A DNA stretch of 64,000 bases from Desulfogranum japonicum DSM 18378. GTDB lineage: Bacteria > Desulfobacterota > Desulfobulbia > Desulfobulbales > Desulfobulbaceae. This document shows positions 17,965 to 27,207 of this stretch, in pieces. A model generated the notes under the pieces. The model was not told where the DNA came from, made no database searches, and saw only the letters and a list, made by a program, of their open reading frames with translations. Location of the stretch: positions 186,001 through 250,000 of the forward strand of contig NZ_AUCV01000003.1 in assembly GCF_000429945.1 (NCBI RefSeq), in the 5' to 3' direction. The stretch's first letter is position 1. The number at the start of each line of letters is the position of its first letter. The position numbers and the translations under genes were made by a program.

Positions 17965-19338
17965 TTACTGACCCTGTTTTCGTCGGTCCACAGACCGCCT
18001 TCCCGGTCTGCGCCGGTCTGGTCCCTGACGATCGCTGACAAGGGATCCCATGGCAGCCAGGGATTCATCCAGAGATGAAGCTTCATCCATGCGTTGGGTA
18101 AGAAATGCATTGATAGCGTCTATGCGGTTGATGGCATAATCAATTTCAGGATTGCTTCCTGCAGCGTAGGCCCCAATATTAATCAGGTCTTCGGATTCTC
18201 TGTAGACGGCCATGACACTGCGAGTGCGGCCAGCCAATTCCAGGTGTCTGGGGCTGACGATATCACGCATGACGCGACTTGTGGACATCATGACATCAAT
18301 GGCAGGATAATGGTTTTTTGCTGCAATGGCCCTGGAAAGAACAATATGACCATCAAGAATGGAGCGAACCGCATCAGCCACCGGCTCTGTAAGGTCATCC
18401 CCATCTACAAGTACAGTATAGAGCCCGGTAATTGAGCCCTGGTTTTTAAATTTTCCTGCGCGTTCAAGCAGTTTGGGCAGGGTGGCGAAAACCGAGGGCG
18501 TGTACCCTTTGGTGGTAGGCGGTTCTCCGATGGCAAGACCTATCTCTCTCATGGCCATGGCAAACCGGGTTACGGAATCCATCATCAACAGAACATTGTG
18601 TTTTTGTGCACAGAAATATTCAGCTATGGCCGTGGCCAGATACGCCCCACGCATTCTCAGAAGGGGAGGTTGGTCTGAAGTCACTGCAATAATTACTGAG
18701 CGGGCCAGGCCTTCCTTGCCAAGGTCACGTTCGATGAATTCGCGAACTTCACGTCCACGTTCGCCGATCAGGGCGATGATATTGATATCTGCACGGGCAT
18801 ATTTTGCCATCATGCCAAGGAGCACACTTTTCCCCACACCTGATCCGGCCATGATACCCATGCGTTGGCCCACACCACAGGTGATCATGCCGTTGATTGC
18901 GCGAATACCGAGATCAAGGGGCGTGTTAATATTGTCACGCAGCATCGGGCTCGGAGGGAGGGCGTATAATGGCTGTTCGTCGGGTAGATGCAGGGGAGGC
19001 CCATTGTCCACAGGCATTCCCATGCCGTCTATGACGCGCCCCAGGAGTTCGTTGCCGACCTTGATGGTAGCTAGTTGTGTTTTGACACATATAAGCGAAC
19101 CCGGTCCCAGGCCGCGTACTTCTCCCAGGGGCATAAGCTGGGCCTGATTGTTATTGTACCCTACGATTTCTGCGGCTATTGGTGCGGTTTCACCCTGAAG
19201 TGGATAAATTTCACAGAGTGAACCAATGGATGAAGCTGCACAGGTGCCCTCTATGACAAGCCCGACTATACGCGTGACCTTTCCATACACATCTATGGTC
19301 GAGAAGCTGTCAATGGTGGCAGGTGCAGGTAAAATCAT
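17965..19338 (-). CDS. fliI: Flagellar export ATPase FliI
   Basis: A 457-residue F1-beta-like ATPase that powers export. Walker A GSGVGKS is at residues 165-171, followed by the ALIGERGREVREFIE signature, the Walker B segment NVLLMMDSVTRFAMAMREIG, and GEPPTTKGYTPSVFATLP. The C-terminus ends in a short Arg-rich tail (RPGRRSVDRRKQ) that looks like an extension. Upstream neighbour fliH is its regulator. Confidence 0.97.
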   Translation of the reverse strand: MILPAPATIDSFSTIDVYGKVTRIVGLVIEGTCAASSIGSLCEIYPLQGETAPIAAEIVGYNNNQAQLMPLGEVRGLGPGSLICVKTQLATIKVGNELLGRVIDGMGMPVDNGPPLHLPDEQPLYALPPSPMLRDNINTPLDLGIRAINGMITCGVGQRMGIMAGSGVGKSVLLGMMAKYARADINIIALIGERGREVREFIERDLGKEGLARSVIIAVTSDQPPLLRMRGAYLATAIAEYFCAQKHNVLLMMDSVTRFAMAMREIGLAIGEPPTTKGYTPSVFATLPKLLERAGKFKNQGSITGLYTVLVDGDDLTEPVADAVRSILDGHIVLSRAIAAKNHYPAIDVMMSTSRVMRDIVSPRHLELAGRTRSVMAVYRESEDLINIGAYAAGSNPEIDYAINRIDAINAFLTQRMDEASSLDESLAAMGSLVSDRQGPDRRRPGRRSVDRRKQGQ

Positions 19339-19415
19339 TGCTCTTAAACCTCGGTAGACATCGTTCAGGTGCAGGTTGAACTAAGCGGTATATCCACTCT
19401 CTCCGGAAATGTGGG

Positions 19416-20216
19416 CTACTGGCTGCTTTCCGTAGTGTCATCCACTGGCTCGGTAATCGGCGCAGTATGTTCGAGAAGGAATTGCTTTGCCTTTTCCAGT
19501 TGTGCTGCAACTGTGGCATCGACCAGGCAGGTTTTTGAGTCAAGTATGCATCCTCCCCGTTCAATGGTGTTGTCTTTTTTAATCAAAATATGGTTTAGGC
19601 TGCTCATCTTATTTAAAAGCTCTGGCCGCATCTCTTCAACAGTCTGCAGGTCGTCGGGATGCAGTCGAATAACGAATTCATCACTCTCTATGGCTTTATC
19701 TATCGCCATCTCTACGGTGTGTGCAATGAGATCTCTGCCGGTTGCAATTTCCTGGGCTACAATTTTGTGAGTCAGTTGGATGGTCGTGTTGATAATTTCT
19801 TCTCTGCATTGAACAAGGATCTTTGAACGAAGGGTGTCGATTTTTTGACTGGCCAGCTCCAGTGCCTGCAGGGTTGTATCAAATTGATTGTGACATTGCT
19901 GCATGGCATCAGCCACTCCCTGGTTATAGGCCTCTTCCTTTATGGCCTCTACGTCAATGGGGGGAGCAGCCGGTTCCTCCTCCACAGAGAGTGAGGGAGG
20001 ATCTGCTGTTTCAAGTGGTTCAGAGACCTGAGGAGAACCAGTATCGGTTTCTTCGAATTCTTCTGTAAAACCCTCAGTCAGGGATGGCTCAGCCTCTTCA
20101 ATGATGGCGGGCTGCTCACCCTCCATTTCTTCGGGAAACATCGCAGCTATTTCTTCCTGAACCAGATTGGTAGGTTGGAAAAAATCGTCTTTGGGAAAAA
20201 TTTTAGACGAGCTCAT
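19416..20216 (-). CDS. fliH: Flagellar export regulator FliH
   Basis: A 266-residue FliH. The N-terminal ~100 residues are acidic and Pro/Glu-rich. The C-terminal part is the FliH/V-ATPase E-subunit-like domain (ILVQCREEIINTTIQLTHKIVAQEI, FVIRLHPDDLQTVEEM, GGCILDSKTCLVDATVAAQLEKAK). The frame extends to 20234, but the ATG at 20216 overlaps the end of fliG (14 bases) and follows a GGGGTGG stretch, so coupling to fliG is likely. Confidence 0.9.
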   Translation of the reverse strand: MSSSKIFPKDDFFQPTNLVQEEIAAMFPEEMEGEQPAIIEEAEPSLTEGFTEEFEETDTGSPQVSEPLETADPPSLSVEEEPAAPPIDVEAIKEEAYNQGVADAMQQCHNQFDTTLQALELASQKIDTLRSKILVQCREEIINTTIQLTHKIVAQEIATGRDLIAHTVEMAIDKAIESDEFVIRLHPDDLQTVEEMRPELLNKMSSLNHILIKKDNTIERGGCILDSKTCLVDATVAAQLEKAKQFLLEHTAPITEPVDDTTESSQ

Positions 20217-21216
20217 CGCCGCCACCCCGACCAAGAACCAATTTGCCTTCTTCTTCGAGCTTCATGGCAATTTTGACTATGGTCTGTTGCATTGCTTCAA
20301 CTTCAGAGAGGCGAACCGGACCCATGGCTTCAAGATCGTCTTTGATCATATCTGCTGCGCGAGCTGACATGTTGGAGAAAATCTTTTCTTTCAGTTCATC
20401 AGATGCGGTTTTCAGAGCCATGGTGAGGGAATCATTGTTGACTTCACGAAGGATCATCTGCATGGACCGTCCATCCAGGGCGCAGAGATCCTCAAACGTA
20501 AACATCAGTTTGCGGATATCTTCAACCATGTCAGGATCCACTTCTTCCAGGTTGTCGAGGATGTCGGAATCCAGGTTGTCTGTCATGTTATCCAGAATAT
20601 CAACAACCTTGCTTATTCCACCGACCTGCCTTTGATCCTGTTCTCCCACCACTACACCGATTTCTTTATTCAGTGCATCTTCGATACGATCAATGACATT
20701 GGGAGATACAGTGTCCAGGGTGGCTATACGATAGATGACATCAGCCCGGATTTCTTCAGGAAGAAAGGCCAGGATTGCGCTGGAATGTTCAGGAGTTTGC
20801 GTGGAGAGAACCAGGGCAACCGTTTGGGGGTGTTCACGTTCCAGAAGTCCCGCGACCATGGCTGGCTGCATTTTGGCAACCGTTTCCAGGGGGCGTCCTT
20901 CGGTGCCTGATATAAATTGTCTCATCAGGTTGGATACCCGGTTTTCGTCACCGGAGCTGGCTATGGTTTTTTTGGCAAAGTCCTGTCCTCTCACCACCAG
21001 GCCCGCCTGTGATTCCGTTGCCAGTTCAAAGTCTTCCAGAACACGTAATTTTACGTGTTCTGGAATATGTTCAACCGTGGACATATATCGTGTGATTCTG
21101 AAAACCTCTTCATCGGTCATTTCCCGCATTATTTTTGACGCTGTATCCTCTCCCAAACACATGAGAAGTATGGCAGCTTTCGCTACCCCGTCGAGTTGTT
21201 TTTCTGCTGCAGCCAT
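20203..21216 (-). CDS. fliG: Flagellar motor switch protein FliG
   Basis: A 337-residue rotor protein. The N-terminal domain binds FliF (LDGVAKAAILLMCLGEDTAS). The middle and C-terminal armadillo-like domains include EHPQTVALVLSTQTPEHSSA, MFTFEDLCALDGRSMQMILR and the torque helix region KIFSNMSARAADMIKDDLEA with the charged residues that contact MotA. The start is the only reasonable one: an in-frame stop lies 33 bases upstream. Confidence 0.97.
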   Translation of the reverse strand: MAAAEKQLDGVAKAAILLMCLGEDTASKIMREMTDEEVFRITRYMSTVEHIPEHVKLRVLEDFELATESQAGLVVRGQDFAKKTIASSGDENRVSNLMRQFISGTEGRPLETVAKMQPAMVAGLLEREHPQTVALVLSTQTPEHSSAILAFLPEEIRADVIYRIATLDTVSPNVIDRIEDALNKEIGVVVGEQDQRQVGGISKVVDILDNMTDNLDSDILDNLEEVDPDMVEDIRKLMFTFEDLCALDGRSMQMILREVNNDSLTMALKTASDELKEKIFSNMSARAADMIKDDLEAMGPVRLSEVEAMQQTIVKIAMKLEEEGKLVLGRGGGDELV

Positions 21217-21306
21217 AAATGGTTCGTGTAACTTCCTTGTTTAATATGTTCCTGAACAGGTGAAAAATCAGCACCTGGGCTTGCAGGCATTTCATCTGCA
21301 CCTTTT

Positions 21307-21327
21307 CCGAACGTTCAGACGTTCCGG
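21307..21327 (-). other. Hairpin in the fliF-fliG intergenic gap
   Basis: The 172-base gap between fliF and fliG is unusually long for this operon. It holds an inverted repeat (CCGAACGT / ACGTTCCGG with a one-base bulge, loop TCAG). No T-run follows, so it is not a clear terminator; it may stabilise or process the mRNA. Nothing else was seen in the gap. Confidence 0.3.
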
Positions 21328-21388
21328 CAGGTTTTCCTCATTCAGGCTGCCACAAACAGGAGGGAATAGTCAAGTCTCCTGAGGCTGA

Positions 21389-22993
21389 TCAGCGTTCGTG
21401 AATCCAGTTTTTCAGGATATGTGCACTGAAAACCGGGTTTTGATCAATGGCTCTGCGAACCCTGAGAACAGGATCTTTGAGTATGAGTTCTTCCAACTCC
21501 TGCTCTTCAGTAAGCCTGGCCTTTTCTTCCTGCTCGGCTTCCATCTCTTCGACGGTTTTCATGTGCTTCTCTTCAGCTTCACCCTGCAGGGTTTTGATAA
21601 CTGGCCGGATCAGTAGAAAATACACGATCAAGCCTGCGAGAAAAAGCAGTACCCAGCGGATAACCGGCATATACTGATACAGGGTTGATGCCACCTGGCT
21701 TTGGGTGTCAGCAAAATCTGTCGGTGCCATGAAAGGCATGGATGTCACTTCAATGGTATCTCCCCTGGTCGGATCAATGCCCAGGGCTGAAGAAATCATT
21801 TTTTCCACAGCAGCAAGCTCCGCTTCTGACCTGGGTTCAATCTTTTCCGGTGCATCCTCTGCTGCTGGTGTCACTTTATCGGCAACCAGCACAGACACCG
21901 AAATTTTCTGCACAGTACCCACCGGGTTTATGGTCTTTGAGATGACCTTGCTGATTTCATAGTTGGTTGTTCGCTGTGAACGGGATGAAGGGGGCGTGGC
22001 GCCAGCGGCCTGTGTGGTGTTTCCCTGCAGATTTGATTGTACCCCCGGGATTCCTCCTACGATTTCAGATCCGGATTTCTCTTCAACCAGTTGTTCACTG
22101 CGGATGATCGGCTCTTCCGGGTCAAAAATTTCTTCGGTCTTTTCTGTCTGGGCGAAATCCAGCGTTGCGGTTACCCGCACCATGGCGTTTGTCTGACCCA
22201 AAGCTTTATCCAGAAGTGCCTGGGCACGCTCTTCAAGGTGCTGTTCGACCTGGAGTTGAAACTGGAGCATGTCAGGAGACAGATTACCCAGGAGTCCGCT
22301 GTCAGCGGGACGGGTAAGAACATTACCGTTTTGATCGATAACGGTTACGTTTTCCTGGGTTAATCCTTCTATGGAACTTGAAACCAGGTGCACAATACCG
22401 TTAACCTGTGATTCTCCTAGTCTTCTACCTGGCAGAAGCTTAATGGTTACCGAGGCTGTGGAGGGCTTCTGCTGATTTTTGAATAATCGCTTTTCCGGTA
22501 GAACCAGGTGAACTCTTGCGTTTTCAACTGGTCCCAGGCTGGTGATTGTCCTGGCCAGCTCTCCCTGGAGTGCTCTGACATAGTTGACCTTCTGTACAAA
22601 GTCGGTCAGGGCAAAAGACTGCTTGTCAAATATTTCAAATCCGATACCTCCCCCTTGGGGCAATCCAGACGAGGCGAGGCCCAGCCTGGTTTCGTGAACC
22701 AGTTCACTGGGAATAAGGATGTTTTTCCCGTTATTGGCAAGTTGGAAAGGGATGTTCTGCCCTTTGAGCCACTCAACCATTGCTCCTGCATCCGCTTCAC
22801 TGAGGCTACCGTACAGTAATTGGTAATTCGCTGAACGTGCCTGGAGTATTATGAACGCAAACAGTGCTATGGAAATCGCAGCAACTGCACCGAGGGCAAT
22901 TTTTCTAGGTAAGGGCCACGCCTTAATGGAGGAGACAAAGTTTTGCCATCCGCTTTGTTGAGGCGTCTCGTTTGCCGTAGTTTCTTCAGCCAT
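21389..22993 (-). CDS. fliF: Flagellar MS-ring protein FliF
   Basis: A 534-residue MS-ring protein. There is a first membrane helix near residues 32-50, then secretin-like ring-building motifs (YQLLYGSLSEADAGAMVEWL, LASSGLPQGGGIGFEIFDKQ, YVRALQGELARTI, VENARVHLVLPEKRLF). A second helix lies near 440-460 and a short C-terminal FliG-binding tail follows. Length is normal. Confidence 0.97.
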   Translation of the reverse strand: MAEETTANETPQQSGWQNFVSSIKAWPLPRKIALGAVAAISIALFAFIILQARSANYQLLYGSLSEADAGAMVEWLKGQNIPFQLANNGKNILIPSELVHETRLGLASSGLPQGGGIGFEIFDKQSFALTDFVQKVNYVRALQGELARTITSLGPVENARVHLVLPEKRLFKNQQKPSTASVTIKLLPGRRLGESQVNGIVHLVSSSIEGLTQENVTVIDQNGNVLTRPADSGLLGNLSPDMLQFQLQVEQHLEERAQALLDKALGQTNAMVRVTATLDFAQTEKTEEIFDPEEPIIRSEQLVEEKSGSEIVGGIPGVQSNLQGNTTQAAGATPPSSRSQRTTNYEISKVISKTINPVGTVQKISVSVLVADKVTPAAEDAPEKIEPRSEAELAAVEKMISSALGIDPTRGDTIEVTSMPFMAPTDFADTQSQVASTLYQYMPVIRWVLLFLAGLIVYFLLIRPVIKTLQGEAEEKHMKTVEEMEAEQEEKARLTEEQELEELILKDPVLRVRRAIDQNPVFSAHILKNWIHER

Positions 22994-23002
22994 GGATTAT
23001 GC

Positions 23003-23302
23003 CTACACCTGCATTTGCATGATTGTCTGATAGGCGTCAAGAGCCTTGTTGCGGACCTGGACCAGATAACGCAGGCTTATGTCAGCCTGCTCCATGAGGA
23101 TCATGGCTTCATGCAGGTTCTTTTCCTCTCCGGTATGCAGCTTCTGTATTGCATGATCAGCCTGCTGTTCCTGGTTGCTCACGTCGCTGACCAGATTGCC
23201 GAGCATATCCTGGAAGGTTCCTGCTGCCTGGGTTGCCGGTGATACCTGTTTTTCGTTCTGACTCTGCGAAAGAGGCAGAGGGGGAAGGTTTTGAATTTGC
23301 AT
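23003..23302 (-). CDS. fliE: Hook-basal body protein FliE
   Basis: A 99-residue protein that joins the MS ring to the rod. The family C-terminal block is present (LHEAMILMEQADISLRYLVQ, followed by VRNKALDAYQTIMQMQV). It lies between flgC and fliF with 7- and 9-base gaps. Confidence 0.95.
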   Translation of the reverse strand: MQIQNLPPLPLSQSQNEKQVSPATQAAGTFQDMLGNLVSDVSNQEQQADHAIQKLHTGEEKNLHEAMILMEQADISLRYLVQVRNKALDAYQTIMQMQV

Positions 23303-23309
23303 AGGCTAA

Positions 23310-23741
23310 TTAGCTCCCTATATCCAGTGCCTTAAGTGCCATTCGTTTGGCTGATTTGATGGCTGTCGTATTCGCTTCATACGAGCGGGTAGCTGACATC
23401 ATATCCACCATCTCTTTTAATACATTGACATTTGGCATGGCCACGTAGCCGTTTTCATCGGCATCGGGGTGAGATGGATTGTATATCTGTTGAGGTGGAT
23501 CATTGTCCTCGATAATTTTGGCAACCTTAACACCTTCTGCATGTCGGTTCATCACCGTGTTGAGCTGGTTTTTAAAAGAGACCGGTTCTGACTGAAAAAC
23601 AACAGATTTTTTTTTGTACGGTCCACCTTCTGGTGTCGATGTGGTTTCTGCATTGGCAAGATTGGCACTGATAGTGTTCAATCTGGTTCGCTGGGCGCTT
23701 AATCCTGATGCTGCAATGTCAAAAGTCGTAAATATGTTCAT
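23310..23741 (-). CDS. flgC: Flagellar proximal rod protein FlgC
   Basis: A 143-residue rod protein with the N-terminal motif FDIAASGLSAQRTRLNTISA followed by NLANAETT, and the C-terminal block YVAMPNVNVLKEMVDMMSAT. These are the standard FlgC signatures. Confidence 0.97.
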   Translation of the reverse strand: MNIFTTFDIAASGLSAQRTRLNTISANLANAETTSTPEGGPYKKKSVVFQSEPVSFKNQLNTVMNRHAEGVKVAKIIEDNDPPQQIYNPSHPDADENGYVAMPNVNVLKEMVDMMSATRSYEANTTAIKSAKRMALKALDIGS

Positions 23742-23778
23742 GGGGCTCCCTTTTCAAGATTTGCTTCTTTTATGCAAA

Positions 23779-24192
23779 TTATGCGCCAGTACTTAACGTG
23801 TATTTAATGAATGATAATTTCTTTTTCAACATGGTAATAGCGGTTTCATAGAGCAACTCATTGGTTGACAATTTAACCATTTCCTGGTCAACGCTGACAC
23901 TGTTTTCATCTCCAATACCTGTGTTGTCTCTGGTTGTTGACAACGTGCCTTGAACCTGTGACAGGCTGGAAGGAGCCAGGGGGATATGTTTAGGGTGGCT
24001 GGTTACCGGTTTCATATCACCTTCTGTCAGGGCGCTTCGTAATTGATCTTCAAAACTAAAGGTTTTGGCAGAATATCCAGGAGTTTCAGCATTGGCCAGG
24101 TTAGAGCTGATAACCTGCTGGTTTTTAGCTCGTAAGTCCAGTACCTTGCTGAGTAGTTCGATGGAGGTGTCTGTCTGGCGTATATCTGTCAT
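23779..24192 (-). CDS. flgB: Flagellar proximal rod protein FlgB
   Basis: A 137-residue rod protein with the motif DLRAKNQQVISSNLANAETP, followed by GYSAK, and a C-terminal helix DQEMVKLSTNELLYETAITM. It is the first rod gene of the operon and starts 51 bases after the TPR-protein gene. No promoter was recognised in those 51 bases, so it may be read through from upstream. Confidence 0.95.
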   Translation of the reverse strand: MTDIRQTDTSIELLSKVLDLRAKNQQVISSNLANAETPGYSAKTFSFEDQLRSALTEGDMKPVTSHPKHIPLAPSSLSQVQGTLSTTRDNTGIGDENSVSVDQEMVKLSTNELLYETAITMLKKKLSFIKYTLSTGA

Positions 24193-24243
24193 GCTTTTTC
24201 CTCGCCGTGTATTTCAGGTAAATTGGCTGCTGGTAGACGGTTA

Positions 24244-26700
24244 TTACTTCTTTTTAAGCTGCATGATCGCCACTTCCTCAATTGCAAGTTTTTTCCATAA
24301 GGGGCTTGTTCCTGTTTCGGCAATTTCCTGAAACATTTTTAGAGCTTCTTCCCGCTTGCCGTCAGCCTGGGCAATTTGTGCCAGGCGGAATCTGGCCTGA
24401 TCGTTCTGTTCTTCACCGTTTACGACCAGAAGAAAAAAAATTTCAGCTGCTTGTGGTTGGCCACTCTGGTAGTAGGCTTCTGCAAGCATAAAGGCTTTTG
24501 CTCTATCTGTTTCCACTTGCGAGGAGAGAGAGGTTTCCGTTAAGCCATGAATAACTTCAGGCCACCTTCCAAGATTAAAGTAAACCTGCACGGCGTAATC
24601 TTCTATTTCATCGGATGTTGGCCTGTTGTCCGTGTCGAGCAGTGCCTCAGCCTGTGTTGCTTTCCCCTGGGAAACCAGCGCCTTGAGTTGGAGAAGAAAT
24701 ACCGGAGGCCGCAGAGCGGAGTTGGGGTAGCGAAAGCTGAATCTGTCAGCGTAGTCTTCAATGGTTTTGTACTGACCGTCGAAGTAGAGTGATTGCAGCA
24801 GGGGCAGGTAAACCTGTTCCTGCTCAGAGCCTGAGGATACATCAAAGAGATACTGGTAGGTTCTTGCAGCCCGGTCAAAAAAACCGAGGTTTGTATAGGC
24901 TGTTGCGAGATTATAGAGCATATTTCTCGAGATCCAGCCGCGGATAAACAGGTTTCGATTCTGCTGGGCAAGGACCAGTGCGTCGGTATAGCGTTTATGA
25001 GCAACCTGATCTGCAATAACATCTTCCAGTTGTTGAATAATCAGTGCCTGGGCTTCTGTTTTCAGATTGCCGGCCTGGAATTCACGAAGAAGGCGCATAC
25101 ACTGGTGTATACTCAATTCTTTATTTCCCTCAAGGTGATTGACAAGTGCTGTTTTGAAATACGCCTCTTCACGCAGAGCCACCGTATTGGCAACGCTGCC
25201 CAGTTGTGTGAATTTTGAAATTGTTTCTTCAGAACCGGCCGTTGTGTTCAGGTAATCCAGGTCAGCCTGCTTCATGGTGGCACGGTACCCTCCTTCTGTG
25301 TCTGCAAATGCCTCGCGAAGTTGCTGAAGTGAGTTTTCCGTTTCTTTCAGAGAGGTTCCATTATGCATCCTGCTCATAATCAGGCGGAAAAGCACCAGGT
25401 CGTGCTGGGGTTTTTCGTCAAGTAGCTCACTGAGTCTGACATATGCCGCAACAGCTTGTTTGTATTTTTTTTGATTATATAGCAGGTCGCTGAATTTACT
25501 GAGAGATTCAGGGTATTCATTTATGATGTCAGATTGCTCATTGAGCTGTAGATAGGATACCAGCGCCTTGATTTTCTGGTCTTGGATATAGCGTATGTCA
25601 CCCAGTCGCATCCTTCTGATCGCATTCGCTCTGGTGTAAAAGGCGATATCGTCTCTGGTGAGTAACTTTTGAGCCTCGTCAGGTCTGCCGATATCCATGG
25701 CTGCTTCTCCCAGCAGCAACGTGAAATAAGAGGCATAGGGGGTGGTTTTTGCCAGTGGCGCTATGGCTTGTTCCAGTTCGTAAAACCCCAGAAAATCCGG
25801 TTCATGTATGTTGCGTAAATACACAAAGAGAAAATTGGCCAGGTCTGCCATGGCTGTATCAGGATGACGCTGTATGATCTGTTGCAGCAGGGTGTGAGGA
25901 TTTCGATATTCACCGGAGCGTACCAGTGATTCCGCATAGGTGAAAAGCAGCAGGTCCCTTTTATGTTCATCTTTTTCAGTTGCCAGTCGTTCTCGCAGTA
26001 ACTGGAGTACCTGACCCCACTGGCCTTGTCCGGCCAGTTGAATTACAGGTGCAGGCAACCATTCTTCCACGAGCATTTCATCTTTGATCGCACTGTACAG
26101 TGGAAATGGCGGTAAGGTAAAAGTTATTGGGGGGGAAATGGATATGGACGTTTCATAGTTCTGGAAAAATGACCGCCAATCATTTGCATATGGAGAGACA
26201 TTCACAGGATTGGTGTAATCAATACTGTTTCTGTCCAGTTGCGTGATCCCCTGGAGTTTGTCCGACAAATCTGGGTACATTGATGAAAATTCGTTTCCCA
26301 GGACTATATCAAGCATCAGGGAAGCAGGTTCCTGTCGTGTGTTTTCCCTCACTGATTGTGGTTTGTAACGAAAAAACAGTGAAAAAATAGTTTGTTCGCC
26401 TTTTTGTTTAATCAGCATTCTGATAAGGCGATCATCAGGAGGAAATGGGGTGACATTCTTTGATACTATTGTGTTGTCTAAAATCAGGTCGATTCGTTTT
26501 TCCCTCTGATCCAATTTGTATTCAGGCATGGTGGTGAACCGAAAATAGATCTGGAGGCTGGTGTTTTCATCGGTCCTGTGAATGGATTCGATCAGATGGG
26601 CAGCACTGCATATACTGGTCTGAAACACTATCAGCATAGAGCAGAGAAGTATGATGCGCGTTTGTTTTTGAGGTATCTGCATGGGTATAAAGTGTATCAT
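24244..26700 (-). CDS. Exported TPR-repeat protein at the head of the flagellar block
   Basis: An 818-residue protein. There is an N-terminal signal peptide (about residues 1-33), then a region that resembles an AMIN-like beta domain (about 35-140: IYFRFTTMPEYKLDQREKRI, LILDNTIV). Many TPR-like helical repeats follow from about 260 to the C-terminus (for example NLATAYTNLGFFDRAARTYQ and AEAYYQSGQPQAAEIFF). It likely acts in the periplasm as a protein-binding scaffold. Its place before flgB, on the same strand and only 51 bases away, suggests a role in flagellar or motor assembly, but no specific function is recognised. An internal start at 26682 is possible; neither start has a clear ribosome-binding site. 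Confidence 0.75.
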   Translation of the reverse strand: MIHFIPMQIPQKQTRIILLCSMLIVFQTSICSAAHLIESIHRTDENTSLQIYFRFTTMPEYKLDQREKRIDLILDNTIVSKNVTPFPPDDRLIRMLIKQKGEQTIFSLFFRYKPQSVRENTRQEPASLMLDIVLGNEFSSMYPDLSDKLQGITQLDRNSIDYTNPVNVSPYANDWRSFFQNYETSISISPPITFTLPPFPLYSAIKDEMLVEEWLPAPVIQLAGQGQWGQVLQLLRERLATEKDEHKRDLLLFTYAESLVRSGEYRNPHTLLQQIIQRHPDTAMADLANFLFVYLRNIHEPDFLGFYELEQAIAPLAKTTPYASYFTLLLGEAAMDIGRPDEAQKLLTRDDIAFYTRANAIRRMRLGDIRYIQDQKIKALVSYLQLNEQSDIINEYPESLSKFSDLLYNQKKYKQAVAAYVRLSELLDEKPQHDLVLFRLIMSRMHNGTSLKETENSLQQLREAFADTEGGYRATMKQADLDYLNTTAGSEETISKFTQLGSVANTVALREEAYFKTALVNHLEGNKELSIHQCMRLLREFQAGNLKTEAQALIIQQLEDVIADQVAHKRYTDALVLAQQNRNLFIRGWISRNMLYNLATAYTNLGFFDRAARTYQYLFDVSSGSEQEQVYLPLLQSLYFDGQYKTIEDYADRFSFRYPNSALRPPVFLLQLKALVSQGKATQAEALLDTDNRPTSDEIEDYAVQVYFNLGRWPEVIHGLTETSLSSQVETDRAKAFMLAEAYYQSGQPQAAEIFFLLVVNGEEQNDQARFRLAQIAQADGKREEALKMFQEIAETGTSPLWKKLAIEEVAIMQLKKK

Positions 26701-27207
26701 GTCATATTTTATGCAATAAATATTCCCGTTTTTACATGGCGGTTGATGCCTGAGAAGATGCTAATTTTTACAACAAAAATTACATGATTAACAATATGAT
26801 CGTGTACGATTTTCTGACAGTGTTGACATGTTTCGTTTTGGTGTGTCGAATTATTGTCTTGGGAAAGATCTGGTAAAGAACAGAGAAATAATTGAATTTT
26901 ATTCTTTCCTCACCGTATAATCATCACATCAGGAGAGTCAAACATGACCGGGAAGGTGAAAATTTTCCAGGATGAATATGTCTGCTCTCATTACTCGCGC
27001 CTCTCCGTACATGGTCTTTAAACAACCCTATTTTTGCGCTATGCGTAAAATATTATCCTCGAAGGTAAGCGTAGACTCCGATATCAACCATATGACTTCG
27101 ATACATTGTATCGCATGCCCCGGAATCTACGCTTTCCTATACCTGAGCAAAGATCCTCATTTACGGACAGGCACTAACTCTGAATAGGTACAACAGTAGA
27201 ATATAGG
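26701..27207. other. 507-base divergent intergenic region, AT-rich, with nested inverted repeats
   Basis: This separates the minus-strand flagellar block from the plus-strand chemosensory genes, so promoters for both must lie here or nearby, but none is convincing. A TTGACA at about 26824 has only a poor -10 partner. The right part holds the structure described at 27063-27137. The small open frame at 26972-27187 shows no coding character. Confidence 0.5.
27063..27137. repeat. Nested inverted repeat upstream of the CheA-like gene
   Basis: The arms at 27063-27080 and 27121-27138 pair over 16 of 18 bases (cores GCGTAGACTCCG and CGGAATCTACGC). Between them is a perfect interrupted palindrome, CGATACA-T-TGTATCG (27099-27113). 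As RNA this would form a long stem topped by a second hairpin about 70 bases before the next start codon. It could be a cis-acting RNA, a protein-binding palindrome, or a small mobile-element remnant. Confidence 0.45.

Noticed and set aside
26709-26725. Possible -24/-12 element before the TPR gene (minus strand)
   Set aside because: GG-N10-GC spacing is right, but the -24 part reads GGGAA and the transcript would begin at the start codon itself.
26972-27187. 71-codon plus-strand frame upstream of the CheA-like gene
   Set aside because: No ribosome-binding site or recognisable sequence; it overlaps the inverted-repeat structure.
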